Assembly (NCBI RefSeq): GCF_031834595.1
Contig: NZ_CP115541.1
Location: 1,178,001 to 1,242,000 of the forward strand
Length of the DNA: 64,000 nt
Source: Stenotrophomonas oahuensis
GTDB lineage: Bacteria; Pseudomonadota; Gammaproteobacteria; Xanthomonadales; Xanthomonadaceae
Direction of reading: 5' to 3'
The notes beneath the pieces are model-generated. The model did no database searches, was not told the DNA's origin, and saw only the letters and a program-made list of their open reading frames with translations. How positions within the stretch are numbered: the first letter of the stretch is position 1; each line of letters begins with the position of its first letter. Position numbers and translations under genes: made by a program. This document shows positions 38,007-46,781 of the stretch, piece by piece.

Positions 38007-40076
38007 ATGCAATCTGCTGCACTGCTTCGTCCTACGCTGTTAGCTCTGTCGCTTTCGCTGGCCTGCGTCGCCCAGGCCCAGACCACGCCTGACGGCACCG
38101 CGCGCACGCGCAGCGCCACCGACCTGGATGCCATCACCGTGACCGGTGAGCGCGCCCACACCGATACCGGCGCACTGGGTGACCGCGCGGTGCGCGATAC
38201 CCCGTTCGCCATTTCGGTCGTCGGCCGAGAAGCCATCGAGCAGCGCCAGGTGGTGTCGCTGGGCGAGGCGTTCCTGACCGACCCGTCGGTGGTGACGCAG
38301 GTCAGTGCGTATGCCAGTGGCTGGAGCTCGCCGATCCGCAACCGCGGCATTGATCTGAGCTACGACAGCTACCGCGTCAACGGCCTGCAGGTGTCTTCGT
38401 GGGGCACCGAGTGGCCGCTGGAAGTGATGGAGCAGGTGGAACTGCTGAAGGGTCCGGGTGGCTTCATGTACGGCTTCGGCCAGCCGGGTGGCATCATCAA
38501 TTACGTCACCAAGAAGCCGACCGACACCACCACCCTGTCCACCCAGCTGGGCTGGCGCGAGCAGGGCGTGGTCAGCGGCCAGGTCGACGTGGGTGGACGC
38601 TTCGGCAACGAAGACATGTTCGGCTACCGCTTCAATGCGTACCAGGAGAAGGGCGAGACCTTCAGTGGCGGCGAGGTGAACCGCAAGGTGGGCTCGCTGT
38701 CGCTGGATGCGCGCCTCAGCGACGCCGTCACCTGGACCTTCGACGGCGTGTTCCAGGAACGGGACCTGAGCGAAGAGTCGCCGCAGTGGTACTTCCGTGG
38801 GATCACCGAACTGCCGCGTCCGATTGGCGGCGACGTCGACAACAGCATTCCCGGTACCTACTACGACACACGCTCCAGCCTGCTGTCGACCGCATTGAAC
38901 TGGCAGATCAGCGAGGACTGGAAGGCCAGTGTGAGCTACGGCTACACCAGCTCGTGGAATGACGTGAACAAGATCTTCGCCTACGTCGACGATGTGAACG
39001 GCGACTACGACATCAATTCGTACGAACTGGGCGGAAAGAGCGAGTGGAAGCATGCGCAGGCGATGCTGCAGGGCCGGTTCCAGACCGGCCCGCTGTCGCA
39101 CCAGGTGGTGGCGGGCGTCTCGCACCAGAAGGCAACGGGCTGGGACCGTCCGTATGAGTGGAATCTGATCGGCCGCGGCAACCTGTACCAACGCCCGACC
39201 ATCCGCCACGACGCGGTCGGCTCGCGGGTGATGACGCGCAGCAGCGAGACGATCCAGCAGGCGGTGTTCGTCAGCGACACGGTGGACTTCGGCCACGGCT
39301 GGTCGGTGCTGGCCGGTGCGCGCTACAACGACTTCGAGAACAAGGGCAGCTACCACACCTATCCGGTGACCCCGACCTACGCGGTGATGTACAAGCCGGT
39401 GGAGGAAGTGACCCTGTATACCAGCTATGTGGAATCGCTGGAGGCGGGCAACCGCGTTGGTTCGGATTACATCAACGCCGGCGACGTCCTGGACCCGACC
39501 ATCAGCAAGCAGTTCGAGGTCGGCGCGAAGATGGAGTATCCGCGCTGGAACGCGAACGTGGCGGCGTTCCGTCTGGAGCGCGGCGCGAACATCGACCGGA
39601 TCACCCCGGCCGGCCTGCTGCTGGTGCAGGATGGCATCACCCTGTACGAAGGCATTGAAGCCAGCGGCGCGGTGCACCTGACCGATGCGTTCACGCTGGG
39701 CGGCGGCGTGACCTGGCTGGATCCGACCTACGACAAGCTGTCGCCGGACAGCGCCAGCCAGCAGGGCAACCGCACCACCGGCGCGGCGCGCTGGAACGGC
39801 GTGCTGCACGCGAACTACCAGCTGCCGTGGGTGGATGGCCTGGAGGCCTACGCACTGGCCCGCTACTACGGCGACGTCTATTACGACGCCGACAACACGC
39901 TGAAGCTCCCGGACTACACCCTGTTCAACGCCGGCGTGGGCTACCGCATGCAGTGGAACGAGCACGCGGTAACCTGGCGTGCCAGCGTCGAGAACCTGAC
40001 CAACAAGAAGTACTGGTCCAACGCCGGCCTTGGCCTGCCACGCACGTTCGCGGTAAGCGTGCGCTTGGACCTATAA
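38007..40076 (+). CDS. TonB-dependent siderophore receptor
   Basis: 689 aa, outer membrane. Signal peptide residues 1-28 (LLALSLSLACVAQAQ). The TonB-box region DAITVTGERA is followed by the plug, with RDTPFAISVVGREAIEQRQVVSLGEAF, typical of siderophore receptors (FhuA/FpvA class), and VELLKGPGGFMYGFGQPGGIINYVTKKP. The barrel ends in VSVRLDL. GGAGGA is before the chosen ATG; the in-frame ATG 30 nt earlier has no ribosome site. The Fur-like site upstream fits an iron-uptake role. Ligand unknown; no biosynthesis or transport genes adjoin. Confidence 0.93.
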   Translation: MQSAALLRPTLLALSLSLACVAQAQTTPDGTARTRSATDLDAITVTGERAHTDTGALGDRAVRDTPFAISVVGREAIEQRQVVSLGEAFLTDPSVVTQVSAYASGWSSPIRNRGIDLSYDSYRVNGLQVSSWGTEWPLEVMEQVELLKGPGGFMYGFGQPGGIINYVTKKPTDTTTLSTQLGWREQGVVSGQVDVGGRFGNEDMFGYRFNAYQEKGETFSGGEVNRKVGSLSLDARLSDAVTWTFDGVFQERDLSEESPQWYFRGITELPRPIGGDVDNSIPGTYYDTRSSLLSTALNWQISEDWKASVSYGYTSSWNDVNKIFAYVDDVNGDYDINSYELGGKSEWKHAQAMLQGRFQTGPLSHQVVAGVSHQKATGWDRPYEWNLIGRGNLYQRPTIRHDAVGSRVMTRSSETIQQAVFVSDTVDFGHGWSVLAGARYNDFENKGSYHTYPVTPTYAVMYKPVEEVTLYTSYVESLEAGNRVGSDYINAGDVLDPTISKQFEVGAKMEYPRWNANVAAFRLERGANIDRITPAGLLLVQDGITLYEGIEASGAVHLTDAFTLGGGVTWLDPTYDKLSPDSASQQGNRTTGAARWNGVLHANYQLPWVDGLEAYALARYYGDVYYDADNTLKLPDYTLFNAGVGYRMQWNEHAVTWRASVENLTNKKYWSNAGLGLPRTFAVSVRLDL

Positions 40077-40091
40077 CCGACACACCACTAC

Positions 40092-40113
40092 GTAGAGCCG
40101 GGCTTGCCCGGCT
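40092..40113. repeat. GTAG-type REP after the siderophore receptor
   Basis: GTAGAGCCGGGCTTGCCCGG-type palindrome, CCGGG subtype, in forward orientation 15 bp after the receptor stop. Confidence 0.85.
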
Positions 40114-40150
40114 GCTGCCGGTCTTTGGCGAACAACCGGTGGCCACCGAC

Positions 40151-40274
40151 CACGTATCGAGGGGCCGGCGGGTGGGGGGTACGGGACCGTGAAGGCACAT
40201 GGATGTGCCGCCCGAGCCTAACTGGAGATTTAAGGCGTGTCCCGTATCCCCCACCCGCCGGCCCCAAACACGTA
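40151..40274. repeat. MITE-like long inverted repeat with nested hairpin
   Basis: Arms at 40161-40187 and 40239-40265 match over 27 bp with one mismatch (each arm begins GGGGCCGGCGGGTGGGGG on its own strand). The 51-bp interior has a perfect 7-bp hairpin GGCACAT/ATGTGCC (40194-40209). The direct hexamer CACGTA flanks the element at 40151-40156 and 40269-40274, a possible target duplication. It lies in the FUSC-gene leader. Confidence 0.7.
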
Positions 40275-40355
40275 GACCTGCAGACGAGGTCGCTCTTCGC
40301 GCACCCTCACAACGAAAGCAGCAATAATGCGGGCACCAAAACCGCACGAGCCCGC

Positions 40356-42533
40356 ATGCCCGCCCGAGATTCCCGACTGAGCCGCCTGTGGGCGCATGAA
40401 AAGGCCAGCTATGGGTTGCGGGTGTTCATTGCGCTCAGCGTGGCGATGGGCGTGTGCTGGCACTTCGACCAGCTGCCGACCCTGCCCGGGGTGTTCCTGG
40501 GCATCATCGCCAGCGCGATTGCCGAGACCGACGACAACTGGTGGGGACGGACGAAGTCCGTCGCCTTGTCGCTGCTGTGCTTCGTCATTGCTGCCGCTGC
40601 AGTGGTTGAGCTGTTCGCGTGGCCGTGGTTGTTCATCGCCGCGCTGGCTGCCTCCACCTTCGGCCTGACCCTGCTCGGGGCATTGGGCGAGCGCTATGCC
40701 TCCATCGCCCAGGCCACCGTTACGCTGGCCATCTACACCATGATCGGGCTGGAGCAGCACGGCGCGGCCGACCGCGCCCAGGCCATCAACGCGGTCAGCC
40801 ATCTGCTCGCCGGCGCGCTCTGGTATGGACTGCTGTCCATCCTGTGGACTGCCCTGTTCGCCAACCGCCCGGTGCGCGAACGGGTCGCGCGGCTGTACCA
40901 CGAGCTGGGGCGCTATCTGGAACTGAAGGCCGACCTGTTCGAACCGGTGCGCGAACTCGACCTGCAGCAGCGCCAGCTCGCCCTGGCCGAGCAGAACCGC
41001 CGCGTGGTTGAGGCGCTCAATGCCGCCAAGACCGCCATCCTGGCCCGCTTCGGACGCTCCGGTCGGCCCGGCGTGCAGTCTGGCCTGTACCTGCGGCTGT
41101 ATTACATGGCGCAGGATTTCCACGAGCGCGCCAGCTCCTCGCACTACCCGTATGGCGCGCTCACCGAAGCCTTCTTCCACAGCGACGTGCTGTACCGCTG
41201 CCAGCGCCTGCTCGCGCTGCAGGGCGAGGCCTGCGCGAATCTGGGCACCGCCATCCGCCTGCGCCGGCCGTTCGTGTATGGCGAACTCACCCGCCAGGCC
41301 ACCGCTGACCTGACCGCTTCACTGGCCTGGCTGCGCGAGCAGCACAACCCGCAGTGGCAGCGGCTGCTCTCTTCGCTGGACCTGCTCGGGCACAACCTGC
41401 AGAGCATCGAGCGTCGGCTGTCCGAGGCCGCCCAGTCCGAGACCACGCTGGACAACGTCGACACCCGGCTGCGCGACACCAACCCGCACACCCTGCGCGA
41501 GATGGGCGTGCGTATCCGCCAGCAGCTGACGCCCGGCTCGGTGCTGTTCCGGCACGGCCTGCGTATGGCCATCGCACTGGTGGTCGGCTTCGGGGTGATC
41601 CATCTGGTCAATGCACAGAACGGGTCGTGGGTGCTGCTGACCATCGTGTTCGTGTGCCGCCCCAACTTCGGTGCGACCCGCCAGCGTCTGGCGCAGCGGG
41701 TGGCCGGCACGCTGATCGGCCTGGTGTTCACATGGGCGCTGTTGCAGCTGTTCCAGGACCTGCGCATCGAGCTATTGATCGCACTACTGTCGGCACTGCT
41801 GTTCTTCTTCACCCGCCACGACCGCTATCTGGTGGCCTCGGCCGCCATCACGGTGATGGCGCTGACCTGCTTCAACCTGATTGGCGATGGCTTCCTGCTG
41901 ATCTGGCCGCGACTGGTGGACACCCTGCTGGGCTGCGCGATTGCCGCAGCGGCGGCCTTCCTGATCCTGCCGGACTGGCAGGGGCGGCGGCTCAACGAGG
42001 TGATGGCACGGGTGCTGGAGCGCTGCGCCGGCTACCTGCAGGCGGTGCTGGGCCAGTATGGCAGCGGCATGCAGGACGACCTGGCCTACCGGGTCGCGCG
42101 CCGCGACATGCACAACGCCGATGTGGCTCTGTCCACCGCACTGTCAAACATGCTGCGTGAGCCGGGGCATGTGCGCCGCAACCTGGATGCGGGGTTCCGC
42201 TTCCTGGCCTTGTCCAACACCTTGCTGGGGCATCTGTCGGCGCTGGGGGCGCATCGCGCGCAGCTGGACAGCTACGCCCAGGACCCGCTGGCGCGCAGTG
42301 CGGGCGAGCGGGTACAGCAGGCGATGCAGCAGATTGCCTCGGCACTGCAGCAGCGGCAGCCCGTGGAGGAGGGTGACAAGGAGGCAGACAGGGCGCTGGC
42401 TGAGCAGCTGGAGCAATTGGACGACGGCATGCCGGCCAAGCTGCAGTTGATCCGCACCCAGCTGGCGCTGATGCTGCGGCTGCTGCCGAAGCTGCGCGGG
42501 GCCGCCAACGAGGCGGCGCGCACGTTGCGGTAG
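40356..42533 (+). CDS. FUSC-family inner-membrane transporter (YccS-like)
   Basis: 725 aa. Layout of the YccS/YhfK family: an N-terminal membrane block (about 20-160), a long soluble helical region (about 170-395), a second membrane block (about 400-520, with HGLRMAIALVVGFGVIHLVNAQNGSWVLLTIVFVCRPNFGATRQR, the FUSC signature) and a helical tail. Family members are related to aromatic acid exporters; the substrate is unknown. The start is uncertain because no strong ribosome site is seen; ATG 40356 gives the family length. The extension upstream runs through the inverted repeat and is not credible. Confidence 0.88.
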   Translation: MPARDSRLSRLWAHEKASYGLRVFIALSVAMGVCWHFDQLPTLPGVFLGIIASAIAETDDNWWGRTKSVALSLLCFVIAAAAVVELFAWPWLFIAALAASTFGLTLLGALGERYASIAQATVTLAIYTMIGLEQHGAADRAQAINAVSHLLAGALWYGLLSILWTALFANRPVRERVARLYHELGRYLELKADLFEPVRELDLQQRQLALAEQNRRVVEALNAAKTAILARFGRSGRPGVQSGLYLRLYYMAQDFHERASSSHYPYGALTEAFFHSDVLYRCQRLLALQGEACANLGTAIRLRRPFVYGELTRQATADLTASLAWLREQHNPQWQRLLSSLDLLGHNLQSIERRLSEAAQSETTLDNVDTRLRDTNPHTLREMGVRIRQQLTPGSVLFRHGLRMAIALVVGFGVIHLVNAQNGSWVLLTIVFVCRPNFGATRQRLAQRVAGTLIGLVFTWALLQLFQDLRIELLIALLSALLFFFTRHDRYLVASAAITVMALTCFNLIGDGFLLIWPRLVDTLLGCAIAAAAAFLILPDWQGRRLNEVMARVLERCAGYLQAVLGQYGSGMQDDLAYRVARRDMHNADVALSTALSNMLREPGHVRRNLDAGFRFLALSNTLLGHLSALGAHRAQLDSYAQDPLARSAGERVQQAMQQIASALQQRQPVEEGDKEADRALAEQLEQLDDGMPAKLQLIRTQLALMLRLLPKLRGAANEAARTLR

Positions 42534-42573
42534 ACACCGCATGCTAAGGTGCGCCGGTCCGCAAGGAGATTCC

Positions 42574-44466
42574 ATGTCATCCGGTCACAGTCAGTTCGCC
42601 CTGCTCCGCCAGCGCCGCTTCCTGCCGTTCTTCATCGTGCAGTCGCTGGGGGCCTTCAATGACAACGTGTACCGCCAGGCGATCATCGGCCTGCTGTTCT
42701 ATCTCGGCGTCAGCCAGGAGGAGCAGTCGCTGTACACCACGCTCGCGCCGGCGATCTTCATCCTGCCCTACTTCCTGTTTTCGGCACTGGCCGGGCAGAT
42801 CGCCGAGAAGCTGGAAAAGTCGCGCCTGATCGTGATCACCACCACGATGGAGATCGCGATCATGTCGCTGGCGGCGGTGGGCTTCCTGACCCAGAGCATG
42901 CCGGTACTGCTCGTGGCGCTGTTCTGCACCGGCCTGCAGTCGACCCTGTTCGGCCCGGTGAAGTACTCGGTGCTGCCGTCGGTGCTGAAGCCGGAAGAGC
43001 TCACCGGCGGCAACGGCCTGGTGGAAATGGGAACCTCGATGTCGATCCTGGTCGGCATGATCAGCGGCGGCATCATCTTCACCCTGGCCGGCAGCTACGG
43101 TCCGGTGGTGGCGGCAACAGCGGTGATCGCGCTGGCGGTGGCCGGCAACATCACCGCGCGGATGATTCCCAAGGTGGACGCCGGTGCGCCGGACCTGAAG
43201 ATCAACTGGAATCCGCTGCCCGAGTCACTGGCGGTGCTGCGCCTGGCAAAGAAGCAGAAGGCGGTGCGCAACGCGATCCTGGGCGTGTCGTGGTTCTGGT
43301 TCGTCGGCACCCTGCTGACCTCGCAGTTGCCCACCTACGCCGTGGTCAACCTGGGCGGCGAACCGACGCTGTACATCTTCGCGCTGGCACTGTTCTCGGT
43401 CGGCACCGGGGTCGGCTCGCTGCTGTGCGAAAAGCTGTCCGGTCGCACCGTTGAGATCGGCCTGGTGCCGTTGGGTGCATTCGGCATGACCGCTTTCATG
43501 CTGGACCTGTACCTCGCACGGGCCGGTGAGGCCACAGCGGCCGGCCTGAGCGTGCCGGCCTTCATTGCGGCGGCCGGCAGCGCGCGCATCATCGTCGATC
43601 TGGTTGGCATCGGCCTGTTTACCGGCTTCTTCGTAGTGCCGCTGTTCGCCCTGATCCAGAGCCGCACGCCGAAGTCGGAAATGTCGCGCGTGTTCGCCGC
43701 GCTGAACATCCAGAACTCCGGCTTCATCGTCGGCGCGGCGCTGATCGCACTGGCCACGCAGAAGTACCTGCACTGGACGATTCCACAGTTGTTCCTGGCG
43801 CTGGCGATCGCCAACGCGGTGGTGGCGATCTACATCTTCACCATCGTCCCCGAATTCCTGATGCGCTTCCTCAGCTGGGTGATGGTGCGCACGCTGTACC
43901 GGCTGCGCCCGCACGGTATTGAAGCCAACGTTCCGGATGAAGGCGCGGCGTTGATCGTCTGCAATCATGTCAGCTACATGGATGCATTGATCCTGTCGGC
44001 GACGATTCCGCGCCCGGTCCGCTTCGTCATGTACTACAAGATCTTCAACATTCCGGTGATGCGCTGGATCTTCCGCACCGCCAAGGCCATTCCGATTGCC
44101 GGTGCGCGCGAAGATCCGGCGTTGATGCAGGCGGCGTTCGACGAGGTGGACAGGGCGCTGGCCGAGGGCGAGCTGGTCTGCATCTTCCCGGAAGGAGCCC
44201 TCACCCGCGATGGCGAGATGGCGGCCTTCAAGTCGGGCGTGGAAAAGATCCTGGAGCGCCGGCCCGTGCCGGTCGTGCCGATGGCGCTGCGCGGCATGTG
44301 GGACAGCATGTGGAGCCGGCGCGATACCCGGCTGGGGCGCATGCGCGTGCCACGCCGCTTCCGCGCGCACATCGAGGTGGCGGCGGGACCGCCGGTGGAT
44401 GGAGCCAGCACCGACGCGGCGCAACTGGAAGCGCTGGTTCGTACGCTGCGGGCCGGGCAGGCTTGA
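42574..44466 (+). CDS. MFS transporter fused to 1-acylglycerol-phosphate acyltransferase domain
   Basis: 630 aa. Residues 1-425 form an LplT-like MFS transporter (FIVQSLGAFNDNVYRQAIIGL), and residues about 440-630 a PlsC-type acyltransferase with H(X4)D in NHVSYMD and FPEG. This matches the LplT-Aas idea of lysophospholipid flipping and reacylation, but the acyl-ACP synthetase domain of the larger three-part fusions is absent. AAGGAGA precedes ATG 42574, so the upstream ATG is rejected. Likely membrane phospholipid repair. Confidence 0.92.
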   Translation: MSSGHSQFALLRQRRFLPFFIVQSLGAFNDNVYRQAIIGLLFYLGVSQEEQSLYTTLAPAIFILPYFLFSALAGQIAEKLEKSRLIVITTTMEIAIMSLAAVGFLTQSMPVLLVALFCTGLQSTLFGPVKYSVLPSVLKPEELTGGNGLVEMGTSMSILVGMISGGIIFTLAGSYGPVVAATAVIALAVAGNITARMIPKVDAGAPDLKINWNPLPESLAVLRLAKKQKAVRNAILGVSWFWFVGTLLTSQLPTYAVVNLGGEPTLYIFALALFSVGTGVGSLLCEKLSGRTVEIGLVPLGAFGMTAFMLDLYLARAGEATAAGLSVPAFIAAAGSARIIVDLVGIGLFTGFFVVPLFALIQSRTPKSEMSRVFAALNIQNSGFIVGAALIALATQKYLHWTIPQLFLALAIANAVVAIYIFTIVPEFLMRFLSWVMVRTLYRLRPHGIEANVPDEGAALIVCNHVSYMDALILSATIPRPVRFVMYYKIFNIPVMRWIFRTAKAIPIAGAREDPALMQAAFDEVDRALAEGELVCIFPEGALTRDGEMAAFKSGVEKILERRPVPVVPMALRGMWDSMWSRRDTRLGRMRVPRRFRAHIEVAAGPPVDGASTDAAQLEALVRTLRAGQA

Positions 44467-44578
44467 GTCGCCATACGCTGCCGAACTTGGGTAGGGAACG
44501 TCTTAATTTGACGCTTCCCGCCATGTAAACGCATACATTCGGGGCCAACATGGGGTAGATTACCGCCCCATAGGGGGT

Positions 44579-44609
44579 GTCCGACGGGATTTTGGCGATG
44601 CCGTCGGAC
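44579..44609 (+). promoter_or_regulatory. Leader hairpin before the CD225 pair
   Basis: Perfect 9-bp stem GTCCGACGG/CCGTCGGAC with a 13-nt loop, ending 23 bp before the translation start. Could be an attenuator-like or mRNA-stabilising element. Confidence 0.5.
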
Positions 44610-44631
44610 CACCAAAGGAATGGAGCAGTAC

Positions 44632-44922
44632 TTGAATCACCCGCCAACACCACCTTCATCAGCCGTCTTCGTTCCGAACCACCTGGTGTGGGCGATCCTG
44701 ACGACGTTGTTCTGCTGTCTGCCGCTGGGGGTGGTGTCAATCGTCTATGCCGCGCAGGTCGATGGCCGTCGGGCAGCGGGCGATGTGGCAGGTGCGTTCG
44801 CCGCCTCGCGCAAGGCCGCTGGTTGGGCCTGGGCGTCGGCGTTGGCCGGTCCGGTGCTGTTGCTGTTGTGGTTCGGTCTGTTCGGCGGTCTGGCTGCGCT
44901 GGGCGCTCTGTCCGAGCTTTGA
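44632..44922 (+). CDS. CD225/dispanin family small membrane protein, copy 1
   Basis: 96 aa from a TTG start. GGAG stands 6 bp before the TTG, and the resulting MNHPPTPPSS...VPNHLVWAIL lines up with the next gene's MNATAPQVPNNLVWAIL; an upstream ATG (44620) has a poorly spaced site. Two membrane segments: LVWAILTTLFCCLPLGVVSIVYAAQV, the CD225 core with a Cys pair, and ASALAGPVLLLLWFGLFG. Bacterial dispanins are uncharacterised; eukaryotic relatives (IFITM) alter membrane fusion. A tandem duplicate follows 42 bp on. Confidence 0.85.
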   Translation: MNHPPTPPSSAVFVPNHLVWAILTTLFCCLPLGVVSIVYAAQVDGRRAAGDVAGAFAASRKAAGWAWASALAGPVLLLLWFGLFGGLAALGALSEL

Positions 44923-44964
44923 TTCACTTTTTTTAAACCCACCCGAGAAAATGGAGCTTCACCC

Positions 44965-45240
44965 ATGAACGCCACTGCCCCGCAAGTCCCCAACAACCTG
45001 GTCTGGGCCATCCTGGCCACCCTGTTCTGCTGCCTGCCGGGCGGCATCGTGTCGATCGTCTATGCCGCGCAGGTCAACGGCAAGCTGGCCGCCGGTGACA
45101 TCGCCGGTGCGCAGGATTCGTCGGAAAAGGCCAAGAAGTGGGCCATCTACTCGGCCATCGCCGGTATCGTCGTCGGCATCCTGTACACCGTGCTGGTGGT
45201 GATGATGGGCATCGGCGGCGCAGCCAGCGGCGGCTACTGA
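44965..45240 (+). CDS. CD225/dispanin family small membrane protein, copy 2
   Basis: 91 aa. The first membrane segment LVWAILATLFCCLPGGIVSIVYAAQV is nearly identical to copy 1; the middle (NGKLAAGDIAGAQDSSEKAKKW) is conserved in pattern; the second segment is rich in Ile/Val and the tail is Gly/Ala-rich. TGGAGC lies before the ATG. Its first half is closer to copy 1 than its second, which fits an old tandem duplication. Confidence 0.92.
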   Translation: MNATAPQVPNNLVWAILATLFCCLPGGIVSIVYAAQVNGKLAAGDIAGAQDSSEKAKKWAIYSAIAGIVVGILYTVLVVMMGIGGAASGGY

Positions 45241-45251
45241 TCGCACTGAGG

Positions 45252-45295
45252 ACGGCCCGGTCCGGCACCCCTTGTGGGTGACCTGCCCGGGCCGT
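45252..45295 (+). terminator. Hairpin between CD225 copy 2 and DUF2752 gene
   Basis: 9-bp stem ACGGCCCGG/CCGGGCCGT around a 26-nt loop, ending TTCTGCC. Weak terminator or processing site; DUF2752 translation starts 10 bp later. Confidence 0.5.
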
Positions 45296-45304
45296 TCTGC
45301 CGTC

Positions 45305-45736
45305 ATGTCCTCACCTAACTTACGTCCGACCGGCCGACGCTGGGCTCCGCTGGCGATCACCGCCGGCCTTGCTGTCGGTGCCACCGTGGTACTGCGCCAC
45401 GTCAATCCGTATGCCGGCAACAGTCCGCTGCCAGGTTGCCCGCTGTACGCACTGACCGGGCTGTACTGCCCCGGCTGCGGCAGCACGCGCTGCCTGTACT
45501 CGCTGGTGCACTTCGACCTGCCCGGCGCGATGGCGATGAACCCGCTGCTGGTGATCTCGCTGCCGTTTCTGCTGCTGATGTTGCTGCACATGGCCGGCTG
45601 GCGTCCGCGTGCGCTGGACCCGTTGATGCGGGTGCTGGCCGCCCCGATGTTCTGGCTGGTGGTGCTGGTGGGGTATGCAGTGTTGCGCAATCTGCCTTGG
45701 ATGCCGTTTGTGTTGTTGTCCCCCATTACCCGGTAG
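45305..45736 (+). CDS. DUF2752 small membrane protein
   Basis: 143 aa, three predicted membrane helices. The hallmark PLPGCPLYALTGLYCPGCGSTR, with a Cys triad in CPGCGSTR, defines DUF2752. Such genes are often found next to CD225 genes, as here. Function unknown; the conserved Cys could bind metal or carry lipid. Start MSSPNLRP is chosen because the earlier ATG lies in the hairpin. Its stop codon TAG is the head of a SMAG REP. Confidence 0.88.
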   Translation: MSSPNLRPTGRRWAPLAITAGLAVGATVVLRHVNPYAGNSPLPGCPLYALTGLYCPGCGSTRCLYSLVHFDLPGAMAMNPLLVISLPFLLLMLLHMAGWRPRALDPLMRVLAAPMFWLVVLVGYAVLRNLPWMPFVLLSPITR

Positions 45737-45759
45737 GTGCGGACCGTTGGTCCGCACGC
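45732..45759. repeat. SMAG REP at the DUF2752 stop codon
   Basis: GGTAGGTGCGGACC-GTT-GGTCCGCACGC. The TAG of its GTAG head is the stop of DUF2752 (45734-45736); the element ends 2 bp before the ampE stop on the other strand. Confidence 0.9.
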
Positions 45760-45760
45760 T

Positions 45761-46669
45761 CTACGTCACCCAGCCCGCAATCACCAGCACCGCCAGCGCT
45801 GCCATCCACAGCAGCAGCATGCGCCACACCAGGCTCATCGCATCACGCAGTTCCGGCAGGCGCCGCCACACCGGCACCATCCCGGCTTCGCTGTAATCGT
45901 GCGCGTCTTCGCGCAGCTCGGCACTGACACTGGCCCGCGCCACCGCACCCAGAAACACCGTGGACGCCGCCCATTGATTGCCATGCGCTTCGCGCCAGGC
46001 CTTCCAGGCGGTATCAAAGTTACCCACCAGCGCCATCGACAGCGACATCAGCTGCGCCACCGGCCATTCCAGCCAGCCCAGCACCTGGCGCGCACCGACC
46101 ACGGTTTCCACCGTCGCCAGCGACCGCATCGGCCCCACTGCCAGCAAAGCCAGCAGGCGGTAGCCGAGTGCGCCGGCCGGGCCCAGCAGCAGGAACCAGA
46201 ACAGCACCGCAAACCAGCGCCGCAGTGCGTTCAGCACGGTGGCCTCCACCAGCGAACCGACATCCTCCTGCAGGCTGCCGCCTGCGGACTGCAGCTGTGC
46301 AATGGCCGCGTGCCGGGTGTGGCTGTCATCGGCGTCGATCACCGTTTCGACGTCGCGGTCGAGGTCGCGCGGACCCCAGCAGATCACCAGCGTGGCAATG
46401 CCCAGCAGCAGTGAAGGCAAGCCATACAACCGATCATGCAGCGCCCATTGCAGCAGCGCCAGCAGCAGCACCCACGGCAGCACCGCCACCACCCAGCCGT
46501 GTCGGCCCCGCCAGAACCCGCGGTGTTCATTGGCCTGACCACCGCCCTGCCGGTCCAGCCACTGCAGCCAGTGGCGGTAGGCAGCGAAACGCCGCAGGGC
46601 GACCGCTGCGGCCGGTGCGACATGCCCCAGGGCGAGCGCGACCAGGACAGCGACCAGGGTAGTGAACAT
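45761..46669 (-). CDS. ampE: AmpE-like membrane protein
   Basis: 302 aa, inner membrane, four or more helices. The N-terminus MFTTLVAVLVALALGHVAP and blocks FAVLFWFLLLGPAGALGYRLLALL and LGWLEWPVAQLMSLSMALVGNFDTAW are of the AmpE/CobD-like family. In enterobacteria AmpE is encoded after ampD and was proposed to modulate beta-lactamase induction; the mechanism is unsettled. ampD is not in this window. GGAGG 5 bp before the ATG fixes the start. Related to CobD/CbiB, but context does not suggest cobalamin synthesis. Confidence 0.8.
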   Translation of the reverse strand: MFTTLVAVLVALALGHVAPAAAVALRRFAAYRHWLQWLDRQGGGQANEHRGFWRGRHGWVVAVLPWVLLLALLQWALHDRLYGLPSLLLGIATLVICWGPRDLDRDVETVIDADDSHTRHAAIAQLQSAGGSLQEDVGSLVEATVLNALRRWFAVLFWFLLLGPAGALGYRLLALLAVGPMRSLATVETVVGARQVLGWLEWPVAQLMSLSMALVGNFDTAWKAWREAHGNQWAASTVFLGAVARASVSAELREDAHDYSEAGMVPVWRRLPELRDAMSLVWRMLLLWMAALAVLVIAGWVT

Positions 46670-46781
46670 GCGGGCCTCCGGCTCGTGACTGAGCGCTACT
46701 ATGCCGTGCAACCCGGAAATTCCCCGGGTCACAGGTAATGTACCGCGTCGCGTGTTCAGGTAGCGGCAACGCGGCCGGCGC

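Noticed and set aside
40104..40355. Longer N-terminus for the FUSC protein from 40104
   Set aside because: Runs through the REP and the inverted repeat; sequence is not membrane-protein-like.
44508..44539. TTGACG...TACATT as promoter for the dispanin pair
   Set aside because: Spacer is 20 bp, outside the usual range.
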